Source: Odiellus spinosus
Taxonomy: Eukaryota; Arthropoda; Arachnida; Opiliones; Phalangiidae
Direction: 5' to 3'
DNA: 64,000 bases
Assembly (NCBI GenBank): GCA_963920705.1
Contig: CAWUCO010000202.1
Coordinates: 1 to 64,000, forward strand
Shown: piece by piece, positions 55,170 through 64,000 of the stretch
Numbering within the stretch: position 1 is the stretch's first letter
How the letters are laid out: each line of letters begins with the position of its first letter
The notes under the pieces: generated by a model
Told to the model about the DNA's origin: nothing
Databases searched by the model: none
The model's input: the letters and a program-made list of their open reading frames with translations, nothing else
Made by a program: the position numbers and the translations under genes

Positions 55170-55790
55170 AGATAGTTCATCATCTAGGTCACACCTCGAA
55201 ACAACTTTTGGGCGTTTTTTTGTCTATTTTTTAAGAAAAGTGGGACCTATTTTATTTAGACATGTCCGGACTTCAAGATGTTAGCTGGAATAGTTAATTT
55301 CCCGGGTCACGCTTCCAAACAAGTATTGTCCGGATTTTTAGATCTGAATAGGCCTTATACGATTTATTATATCAAGAAGTTCAAACTGTCAGAAAAATAC
55401 GTATTTACTTCCTTTAAACTTTGTTCTGTTCGGACTTTCAAGGTTAGCAGAGTTCATCATCTAGGTCACATCTCGAAACAGCTTTTGGGCGTTTTTTTTT
55501 GTGTATTTTTTTTAGGTCTGATCAAAACTTTTTAAGAAAAGCGGGACCTATTTTATTTAGACATGTCCGGACTTCAAGATGTTAGTTAGCTGGAATAGTT
55601 AATTTCCGGGGTCACGCTTCGAAACAAGTATTGTCCGGATTTTTAGATCTGAATAGGCCTTATACGATTTATTATATCAAGAAGTTCAAACTGTCAGAAA
55701 AATACGTATTTACTTCCTATAAATCGAGTTCGGACTTCAAATGTTGGTTAGCTGGAATAGTTAATTTTCAAGTTCACGCTTTGGAACTAG
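55170..55790. repeat. Tandem duplication, 277-303 bp period, outside Polinton E
   Basis: Two long copies and part of a third share GGGACCTATTTTATTTAGAC, a TGTCCGGACTTCAAGATGTT block and TAGATCTGAATAGGCCTTAT. The second copy also holds a short internal expansion. This could be the sub-terminal region of Polinton E, as the element ends about here. Confidence 0.85.
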
Positions 55791-56107
55791 TTATAACTGG
55801 AATTAACTGGTGTTTTATGATGCGAATATCTCTAAAACAACTTTTTCTAACCAAAAAAATCGCTAATTTGGTCGAAAAAAAAAAAAAAGACTATAAGCTT
55901 CATGGAACCACGTTAAACAGTATCTCGCTTTTGTAATCCGGATCATCATATGTCCCTTCTCTACAATTTTAAACTTAAAACTTTAACTTAAATATCTTCG
56001 ACTTTAACTTAAAAACTTAAACTTTAAGTTAAAAATCTTAAACTTCTCGACTTTTAACTTTTCAAGTCTTAAATTAAAAACTTTAAATTTTTTAAACTTC
56101 TTGGAGA

Positions 56108-57046
56108 ATGAACGCCGCTACTCAAACTTGTAAGTGTTTTTATTTTTAAAATATTAGTTTTTAGCTATATTTACAAATTATATATATATATATATATAAT
56201 ACAGTAACATTAAAATAGTTTAGAAATTATACAAGATTAATTTTAGACAGTTTTAGAATATTTTTAAACAATAGAAAAGGAAAGGTTTAAGGTGGTCGTT
56301 AGCTGCCAGTTTTGCGGAGATGGAACATTGATATTTACAAGATAAAGAATTGAAGTTTTTAAGTTATAGATCTATTCTGGCGAGAAGGTTAAGGGAAATA
56401 GGTAGTTCATTTTCGGAGAGAGGTTTATAGATATCAACAATATGAGGACAGTTCTCGTGAATAAAGGCGATTAGAGCACTGTTATAAGTACAGTCGGGAG
56501 ATAAACAGTAATAGGCACGAAGGTTATTGTTGGGTGAAATCTTGTGGAGAAGAAAACGTTTGCAGCCTAAACAGCTGATATACCCTTGATATAATCTAAA
56601 AAGGAGTTTTATATATATTTTAGATCAATTGGAGGAGATCGTTGTCGTAGAATTAATTTACTTGCGGGGGCGTCCCGTAGTCAACCTATCTACCGCCTTA
56701 CGCCTTAAGTGATGTATCCGCCCCCGTTCAAAAATCAAACAATTTTGCGGTTGGTAACCTTACCGGACTGAGCTGGACGGCGGGGCTACTCCCTTATGAA
56801 CGTCTCGTGCCCCATTGCCAAGCCTTTAAAGGGTTTAAAAAAATTTTGTGCAAGGGGCACGAGAAGACATTACTAGCGACCGACTTGATCGGTGCCGCTG
56901 TAGAAGACCTGGACAAGTATGGATGCCCCGTCGTCCCATGGGTAGCTAACCCCTGCAGTATGCACATTGGTGCAGTCAAGAAGTGCGCCCGGGAAAGCGT
57001 TCGGATATACGCGGACTGGGTGTTGGAAAACTATCAACTTTTTTAA
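56108..57046 (+). CDS. beta-family gene, copy 5, two exons
   Basis: Exon 1 56108-56129 (MNAATQT, donor GTAAGT) joins in phase to exon 2 56624-57046 (acceptor ATATTTTAG), reading EEIVVVELIYLRGRPVVNL. One frame disturbance lies near 56700. After it the family blocks appear: GLSWTAGLLPYERL, LCKGHEKTLLATDL, YGCPVVPWVANPCSMH, KKCARESVRIYADWVL. This is the only copy in which the first exon can be seen, and it shows that the intron (56130-56623) holds the alpha Cys exon on the other strand. Confidence 0.65.
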
Positions 57047-57926
57047 ATTCCAACACTCGGTCCGACGTAAAGTGCGGAAAAAAAATATTAAACTATTAAA
57101 AAATAAACTTTAAAAACATTAGGGAGATGTATGTGCGTGTGCTCGACGGATAAAAACTTTTCAAGAACTATAAACTATTTAATATTTAAAATAAAAAACC
57201 AGAGGGTTTGGTTTAAATATTTATAATAATAATTAAAAAAGATTTAAAACATATGAATTGTTTTTCCTTACTCGTTATCATCAACGTCGGGGGTAGAGCA
57301 AGGGGTTGTCGAAGCGTCCGAATCGATGGCTACAACGTCAACAGCCCCCTCTTCTTCTCCGTCGGTTTCGGACGCGTCGGTTTCGGTGCTTTCGTCATCT
57401 TCACTAATAAAGAGAGATTTACAGGGGTTAATAGGAAACACCTTATGAAATTTACCCCTATCTATATACTAACCAACGAGCTTTAATGCAAAAGGGTTGA
57501 AACAGTTTTACAGGGGATGATATAAACAACGCGTATAATTTAATCTTCTTACCCGCGGTAAATCTCCCTAGACCGTTCTTCTTTGTTCACTTCAACCTCC
57601 ACCTGACCCTCGCAGAAATTCCTAAAATAATCAGGATCAGGGGAGGCTGGAGACTCCAAATCCCTATAACATTTTCAATTTCTAACATAAATTCAGTGTA
57701 ACCGGTATACAAATTACAAGGCTAGAAGAGAATTAGTATAATCTAAACCTTTCTCAAAAACATTTAATGAATTATGATAATACTAGTATAGCTCACCCGA
57801 TCTCAACCACGTCTTCGATAAATTCTTCATCATCTTTAACGCTCCCCTGCCACGACTCACATTCGAACTCAATCTTTTCCCCCTGCTCGCTACCGTTTTC
57901 TTCTACGTGATTAATCTTATCCACCT
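56364..57926 (-). CDS. alpha-family gene, copy 5: acidic exons plus Cys exon
   Basis: Exons 57926-57797, 57663-57553, 57403-57272 and 56595-56364 join in phase (donors GTGAGC, GTAAGA and GTAAGG; acceptors TTAAG, GTTATAG, TTTATTAG and CTTTTTAG). The first three are acidic (GEKIEFECESW, DLESPASPDPDYF, EDDESTETDASETDGEEEGA). The last has CLGC and AYYCLSPDCTYN, then SENELPISLNLLARIDL. The first coding exon, between here and a TATA run at about 58150, was not resolved. The last intron contains beta exon 2 in antisense. Confidence 0.65.
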
Positions 57927-58311
57927 CTTAATTAAATATTAATCCAGAACATCGGGTTAATGTAAAAAATTATAAATAACAAGAATAATTTAACCTTCTT
58001 ACTGGGTATAAGTGGTTAAAAATTGAGTCGTTTCGCTAAAAAGACTAGAGAGAAAGTAAAAGTTTTTAAAGCGGTATTATAGAATATCAGAGAGAGTGAA
58101 AAACTCACATGTTCGTATCGAGGTCTGCTAACGAATTATAACTAGTCACAACAACCTTATATATATATATACTTTAAAAACACCTTAAGGTCATCAGCCT
58201 CTTAGAAAAAAAACCTCAGGAGATAGACTGTATTCCGACACCACGCTGTTATTTAGATGGTCAATGTATTTTTGTTTTATAGGTGTTGTGTAACATTAAT
58301 TTCGTTTTCAG

Positions 58312-58673
58312 CTTTTACGAGACAACAGTTCCGACGCTTAGTTCGCGACGGGGAGACGGAGATTCGTGCGCGTCAAGTAGTACCGTGTTACTGGTGCACG
58401 GACGTGTGCGAGGTTTCATTACCTATAAGCGGTGGATCTATTCACTACTGCGTTAACAAGGACTGCCTGAGCTATAAACACGCTATATACGTTCAAAGAG
58501 GGCGCATTCTTAACCTCACCATCCCCGCGATTAATCTTAAAGTTCTCCCCTCATCGTGGTTTTGTATCAACTGTGACACGTATTCCTCGCACGCGAATCG
58601 GTATAGAAGTTCGTGTCTAGCCTTCCCCGAGGACGAAAACCAAGAGTACTGCTGTAGGTACTCGAAAGATTAA
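58312..58673 (+). CDS. alpha-family Cys exon, copy 5b, upstream of gamma
   Basis: After the acceptor TCGTTTTCAG, open to CCRYSKD. Two Cys clusters: CYWC with YCVNKDC, and CINC with a terminal CC, a double-ribbon layout. Only one base separates its stop from the gamma ATG (TAA A ATG). No acidic exons were assigned. Confidence 0.6.
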
Positions 58674-58674
58674 A

Positions 58675-59457
58675 ATGGAGCTCGTCGAAGAAGACTATGG
58701 ACAATTGGATTTTCTCCAAAATTATTACCATTTGTATATGCCTGTCTATTTCTCGTTCCACCGTGGATGTAAATCCCTTCTCAGTGAAAATTTACCTTCT
58801 AAAGTGCCGCGGTTAGGGACCTTAGCATTAGTTGAAGTAATAAATAACAATAATGCGGAAGCTCAATTGGAATATATAAAATATATAATACGTGCTTTTG
58901 TATGCAATGAAATGTTAAAAAACGACTGCGGCCTAGCTCTGGATATAAGAATTCAATACGCACGCGGGTTTACAATGATCGATTTTATCGATAGTAGAGA
59001 TTGTGGTCGCTATATATTGCAAACCGAATGTTCTTTAGGAACTATTCACAAATACTCTGAATCCGAAATTCATCAATGCCAAAATTTCAACGAAGCCTCT
59101 TATATACTCGGGTATATATGCCATTCCAAAGCCGCTGTAGAAGGAGTAATTAACACTGGCTTGATAAAGACTCTCTATGAGCTAGCGTCAACGCGGACTG
59201 TGAAAAACAAGACTGTAAACAAATCCGGAGGGTGTCACGGATATTTAATGAATATCACCAAATTAATGGAGATAAATCAAATACTTACATGGCTAAGAGA
59301 CAAACATTTATGCAACTACGCTTCTCAACAAGAAGGGAGCTATTTAAGCCCGCAAGTGGAATCGTTACGTAAAGCCTGGTTTTATAATCCGAGTGGAAAA
59401 GTGTTTTCAAATGATTCTGTATATCAAAAAGTATCTGACGAAATTTATAATACTTGA
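58675..59457 (+). CDS. gamma-family gene, copy 2, intact
   Basis: 260 residues with no lesion, starting MELVEEDYGQLDFL. Conserved with 16182-16847 in KVPRLGTLALVEV, SRDCGRYILQTECSLGTIHK, QCQN, LGYICHSKAA and VINTGLIKTLYELAS. Position-conserved Cys/His pairs suggest metal binding. No homolog is known to me. The coupling to alpha suggests translation by reinitiation or a coupled role. Confidence 0.6.
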   Translation: MELVEEDYGQLDFLQNYYHLYMPVYFSFHRGCKSLLSENLPSKVPRLGTLALVEVINNNNAEAQLEYIKYIIRAFVCNEMLKNDCGLALDIRIQYARGFTMIDFIDSRDCGRYILQTECSLGTIHKYSESEIHQCQNFNEASYILGYICHSKAAVEGVINTGLIKTLYELASTRTVKNKTVNKSGGCHGYLMNITKLMEINQILTWLRDKHLCNYASQQEGSYLSPQVESLRKAWFYNPSGKVFSNDSVYQKVSDEIYNT

Positions 59458-59487
59458 ATAAAAAACAAATATTTATAAGAATTTCAG

Positions 59488-59936
59488 CAGTACATTTTGA
59501 CGCTAATGAAGTTGAGACTAGGTTCTACCAATCGAGATTTAGCATACCGATTTAATGTCTCTGAACGAACAGTAGGGAGGGTTTTCTATAATACTTTAGA
59601 CGCATTGGAAGCGAGACTAGCTAGGTACATTTACTGGCCAGAAAGAGATATTTTGCTAGCAACTATGCCAATGTCTTTTCGAGAGCACTTTGATACGAAA
59701 GTAGCAGTGATTATAGATTGCTTCGAAGTGTTTACAGAAACACCTTTGAGTGTAATTGGGCAAGCAGAAACATGGTCAAATTATAAACATCACAACACAG
59801 TTAAATTCTTGATCGGTATAACTCCTCAAGGAACCGTAAGCTTTATATCAAAGGGATGGGGAGGAAGAGTTTGTGATAAGTACCTTACAGAAAGCTCTGG
59901 TTTTCTAGAGAAATTAACACCTGGTGACCAGCTCTG
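59488..59936 (+). pseudogene. ISL2EU-type (DDE_Tnp_4) transposase exon, 3-prime truncated
   Basis: Follows the acceptor AATTTCAG and reads [28 protein letters not shown] (first Asp), [34 protein letters not shown], the classic ISL2EU pattern. It breaks off just before the second Asp motif, at LTPGDQL, and continues in frame into PolB F. Confidence 0.8.
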
Positions 59937-62879
59937 TGTGGGAGAGAAAGTCGCGTGTAACAAGTGTTTACGAACCTTTAATAATCGTGAGTGTTACGCA
60001 AGCCATTTAGTCGCGCAAGGCTCAAAGAAACCACTTTGTGAGCGACTGTACAATTGTGCCGAGTGTTTCAAATTAGTGGACTTTGAACGTCGGCGCGAAA
60101 CCCATACATGCGGTGATGTATTGTACGGTGTGCAAAAAGTACATGCCTTCGGATCATTTGTGCTACGTACAGGTAATCGGCGAAACTCCCCAGAAATTAA
60201 CCGTCAAAAGACCAAAGAACAATGCACCAAGTTATATGTTGATTTTCTTCGACTTTGAAACAATTCAAATGAAGAGTAGACGGGAAAAAGTAGACGCTTT
60301 TGAACACGAGGCAATACTTTGCGTTAGTGAGGCGGTTTGTGAAGAGTGCATTGATCAAGTAGGTTGTACTTTTGTCTGTGATAGATGCTCGCAATTTGGA
60401 TCTCGGCTGAATCGCTTTTTCGGGCGCAAACCCCGTGTTAGGTTTTCTAGATTATCTCAAGAAATTTAGCACTGTCAAAAGTGTCGTCTTATTATCGCAT
60501 AATGGTTCGAATTATGATAATCAACTTTTAATCAAAGAAATTATGAAAAAGGATGGGACCCCTGAACTCATTATCAATGGTACCAAAATCTTAAAGATGA
60601 AAGTATTTAATCTACGGTTTCTCGACTCCTTTAGCTTCATACCTGTGGCTTTATCTAAATTTCCAAAGACCTTCGGTTTAAAGGATAGTGCTAAAGGTTA
60701 TTTTCCTCACTTTCTGTTTAATTAGGTCGACCACGTTTTTGACCTTAATCGTCCCACGGCATGTAATTATATATTGGAAAAAACATTACCTCCACCGGAA
60801 GCTTACGGATACCAGTACTTTGACCGCGACAGTCAGGAGAAATTTCTGAGGTGGTACGATACTGACACTAAGTCTGAAAAAGGCTTTAATTTATTAGCGG
60901 AACTCGATTTTTATTGTGTAAATGACGTCACGCTCCTTAAGGCTGGTTGTCTCGAGTACCGTAAAATGCTGCTAAATATAGCTGACGTTGATCCCTTTGC
61001 TTCGGGAGCCATCACTTTACCTGGCGTATGTTCATACGTATACCGAAAGAAGTTTTTAAAGAAAGATTCCATCGGAATTTTTCCTTCTAAAGATTCTTAA
61101 AGAGAATCAATCGCACGTCGCTATTCAGTGGCTTGAGTGGCTCTCGCACCAAAGGGGGATCGATATACAATCAGCTTATAACGGCAAAGAAGCGAAAATA
61201 AAGAATATCAAAATTGACGGACTATACGGCCAAGAAATTTTCGAATTCATGGGTTGTTTTTTCCACGGCTGTACCACATGTTTCAAATTTAACAGACACC
61301 AATCGTTGCAGGGGGACCCGAGTCAGACCATGACCACGAGGTATATTCGCACCGAAAAAATCCTTGAAAAATTACGCAGCCTTGGCTACCTAGTGACTGT
61401 TATTTGGGAATGTGAATGGACAGCCCAAAAGAAAAATAACCCCGAGATTGAGGCTTTTTTAACATGCGAGGATATTAAAATCAAAGTCATGAGTCCCTTA
61501 AACCCACGTGAGGCATTTTACGGAGGGCGTACAAATGCATTAAAACTATACCACCAAGTAGAGGGCGCTGACAAGCTTTTCTATTATGACGTAAAAAGTT
61601 TATATCCCTACATTAATAAGGGTGGGAAAATTCCTGTCGGTCACCCCCAAATACTGCTGCACAATATCCCCGATGTATTTTCCTTTGAGGGTTTATTAAA
61701 ATGCGAGGTACTTCCCCCTAAAAATTTATATCACCCTGTTCTTCCCCTTAAAATAAATGATTAACTCGTATTTACGTTATGTTATACCTGCGCCGTTACA
61801 AAATATCAGGGGGCCTGCGACCATCCCGACCATTTGAGAAAATTAACAGGGGTATGGGTGATAGACGAACTTAGACACACCGTCAAATGGAATTACGTCA
61901 TTCTGCGGTCATTTGAAGCTTGGTCATACCAAGTCACCCAATACGATAAAGAAACGGGGGAAGGGGGCCTCTTTCGCGACTATATTGACGCCTTTCTAGC
62001 CCTTAAAACGCAGGCTAGTGGATTCCCCTCCGACTGTCTCACTCTAGAGGATAAAGCAAAATACGTTAAAAATTTTAAAGATGTTGAAGGGGTTCAGCTA
62101 GATTTCAATCAAATAGCTAAGAATGAGGGTCTTCGCAGTCTCTCTAAAATTTTTCTCAACAGTTTCTGGGGCAAACAAGGCCAGAAGACCCTTACTACCA
62201 AGAGCGAGCTTATAAAAGAACCTAGCAAGTTATACGCCCTACTTTTGAACCCTGACATAGAGGTAAAATCAATTCTACCTATTAATGATGAGACTATTCT
62301 CATAAAATATGCCCCAACTATCGAAAATGAGACAGTCCTTAAGCATGGTAACGTTACGTTGGCCGCTTACACCACAGCCTTAGCACGCTTAGAATTACTC
62401 AGATACCTCGAGATGGTCGGCAGACACGCGTATTATACAGATACTGATTCTCTGATATTCTTAGCACCGGGTGGCGAGTCACTAACAAAGACCGGAGATT
62501 ATTTAGGGGAAATGAAGAATGAGCTCGAATGCTATGGTCCCCGATCGTACATTTCCGAGCTCGTATGCGGTGGACCCAAAAACTACTCTATTCGCATTCA
62601 CAACCCGACACCAATGAATACCACGACGTTACTAAGATCAAAGGTTTCAGGATTAATGCCTCCAATGAAAAAATCATTAATTTTGATAACCTGAAGCTGT
62701 TGGTTGGTGTCGGGGGCGAAAAGGTAGAAGGATACCACGTTCCGATCCCCAAACAAATTAGAAGGTTAAATGATCACACCCTAATATCCGTGGACGAAAG
62801 GAAAATATATCGGGCAGTTATTGACAAGGTCAAAGTACTACCGAATTATGAAACTGTACCCTATGGGTATGTCGGTTAG
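59937..62879 (+). pseudogene. Polinton F DNA polymerase B (D type)
   Basis: Reads a Cys-rich N terminus ([15 protein letters not shown]), Exo I FFDFETI, Exo II SHNGSNYDNQLL, Exo III YCVNDVTLL, palm A DVKSLYPYIN, NSFWGKQG and palm C YTDTDS, and ends VPYGYVG. Frame changes near 60110, 60440, 61095 and 62610, and stops at about 60723 and 61762, make it inactive. It is collinear with PolB D and keeps the C terminus that D lost. The N terminus is joined to a transposase. Confidence 0.85.
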
Positions 62880-62984
62880 CTTTAAAAGGGTTTAAAAGTG
62901 TCTAAAATGTACAAATTGAATAAATAAAATGTTGGGAGATTTTAGGGGGACCGGTAGGGGGCGAGAGTGCTCCCTACCGGCCCC

Positions 62985-63147
62985 CTTCCGTAGAGGGGAG
63001 GGGGTAGAAAGGGGGGTAAAAAAGTGCTGGCGATATACGGATTTGGGGGGAAGGGGGTAAAAAAGTGCTGGCGATATACGGATTTGGGGGGAAGGGGGTA
63101 AAAAAGTGCTGCCGATATACGGATTTGGGGGAGGGAAGGGGGGGTCT
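62985..63147. repeat. G-rich tandem repeat, about 41-43 bp
   Basis: Four imperfect copies of GGGGTAAAAAAGTGCTGGCG followed by ATATACGGATTTGGGGGGAAG. The frames seen on both strands are repeat artefacts. Confidence 0.9.
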
Positions 63148-63188
63148 GCAGGCGATATACCGATTCGAAGAATCGGTATATCGCCTGC
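63148..63188. repeat. Perfect hairpin, 19-bp stem and 3-nt loop
   Basis: GCAGGCGATATACCGATTC, loop GAA, then its exact reverse complement. The stem contains the GGCGATATACSGAT core of the neighbouring tandem repeat, so it closes the array. Confidence 0.9.
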
Positions 63189-63557
63189 CTCATCTCTACT
63201 GCTTATTTCCCTTTCCCCCAACATCGCTTTATTGTGACAAGTATGTTGAACTATACTTTGGGAGGGAGTTTAGTGATTCTTATTGTTCCTACTAAGGAGA
63301 ACAATAGGCACATGCCTTCCTTGAAAATGGGTAAAAAGCTTAAAGGGAGAATGCAACCTAACAAGTGATTTTCTATCGATTATTGTTTAAATAGGCCTAA
63401 TCCACTAGTGAAACAATTTTCGAACAAACATTAAACTAGAATTAAATTTAAAACTTACCCGAAAAATAAGTTTAGCGGGATTCATGGCAGGGTTGCCGCA
63501 GGTCAGGGAAAAGTCAGGGAATTTGAAAATGGACCAAAAAAGTCAGGGAATTTGAAA

Positions 63558-63934
63558 CAGGGTTCGTACACAATTTTCGAATTGAATTTCCCTGACTTTT
63601 CCAGGTTTTCCCTGACCATTTTTCCTTAAATTCCCTGACAATTTTTCAATACTTTCCTTATTTTGTTAACCATAAATTGGCACATTGAGACAGAACTTTT
63701 AGAAGGTTGGAATCAACTCAAATGATGGGGATGTCTAAGCCTAGTAGAAAAAGAAATTGCGCGTACGTTAAACTGAAAAATGTGGAGAGAAATATGAATT
63801 CGGTATAAAACATTTCAGCTAAATGTTTCGTTTTCCCTGACTTTTCCCTGACTTTCACCCAAAAAGTTTATTTCCCTGACTTTTTGGACCCATTTTCTAT
63901 TTCCCTGACTTTTCCAGGTTGTGTACGAACCCTG
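63558..63934. mobile_element. 377-bp hAT-type MITE nested in related repeat
   Basis: Termini CAGGGTTCGTACACAA and TTGTGTACGAACCCTG are inverse of each other and of hAT type. TGAAA is repeated at both flanks. The surroundings (63490-63557 and 63935 onward) consist of GTCAGGGAATTTGAAA units like those inside the MITE, so related elements are nested. Confidence 0.8.
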
Positions 63935-64000
63935 TGAAAATGAACCAAAAAAGTCAGGGAATTTAAAGATTTTTCAAGAAGCCAAGCTATAATTCCAACG

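Noticed and set aside
41400..55600. Terminal inverted repeats of Polinton E
   Set aside because: I compared the flanks by eye and found no convincing long inverse match. A self dot-plot is needed.
62892..63224. Pro-rich 110-codon frame on the - strand
   Set aside because: Translation of the G-rich tandem repeat.

Overview
This is eukaryotic, almost certainly animal, AT-rich DNA. The evidence is spliced genes with GTAAGT-like donors and pyrimidine-tract AG acceptors, TATA boxes 60-90 bp before start codons, and superfamilies typical of animal genomes (Polinton/Maverick, PIF/Harbinger, hAT, a DDE_Tnp_4-type element with a SWIM finger). An arthropod is my guess, but nothing in the window proves it. 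I see no rRNA, tRNA or CRISPR array and no convincing ordinary host gene. The whole window looks like a nest of mobile and virus-derived elements inserted into one another.

Layout. 1-1050: truncated copy of an unusual spliced gene pair (alpha/beta, below). 1278-3264: 5-prime part of a Polinton (accessory gene and PolB N terminus) running into a short-period satellite (3246-3660) and a palindrome-rich array (3700-4520), followed by an inverted decayed Polinton copy (5000-6060). 6769-10938: full PIF/Harbinger element with a spliced transposase and a spliced Myb-like partner. 13024-19001: cluster of alpha, beta and gamma copies. 19320-23936: DNA transposon with 1.7-kb terminal inverted repeats, inserted in an alpha exon. 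25300-29210: Polinton B fragments. 29250-29563: hAT exon. 30888-31919: another alpha gene. 32220-32937: Polinton C remnant cut by a hAT element (32938-36110), whose other side is a different Polinton polymerase (36111-39034). About 41.8-55.15 kb: the most complete Polinton (E). 56.1-59.46 kb: best-resolved alpha/beta pair and an alpha-gamma bicistron. 59.49-62.88 kb: a transposase exon joined in frame to a second PolB of the D type. 62.98-64.0 kb: G-rich repeats, a perfect hairpin and a MITE.

Polinton E carries two convergent gene blocks. The + block holds penton-type capsid protein, a basic core-like protein, major capsid protein, two PC4-like proteins, integrase and adenain-like protease. 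The - block runs from the right end: a small charged protein, an accessory protein, protein-primed PolB, a BIR protein, the packaging ATPase, a pX-like protein, a Pro-rich protein and a membrane protein. Several adjacent genes overlap at ATGA. PolB, capsid protein, ATPase and the accessory gene carry frame breaks, so this is a decayed endogenous copy, although integrase, protease, penton and the small genes are open.

The most novel feature is the alpha/beta pair. Alpha is a spliced gene of acidic exons followed by a Cys-rich exon. Beta is antisense to it. Beta's main exon lies inside alpha's last intron, and in the one copy where beta's first exon can be found, alpha's last exon lies inside beta's intron. 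The two opposing splice acceptors are only about 26-42 bp apart. This arrangement occurs four times; alpha exons occur nine times in all, and in two places alpha is linked to a third gene, gamma, by a stop-start junction (TAA AA ATG / TAA A ATG).
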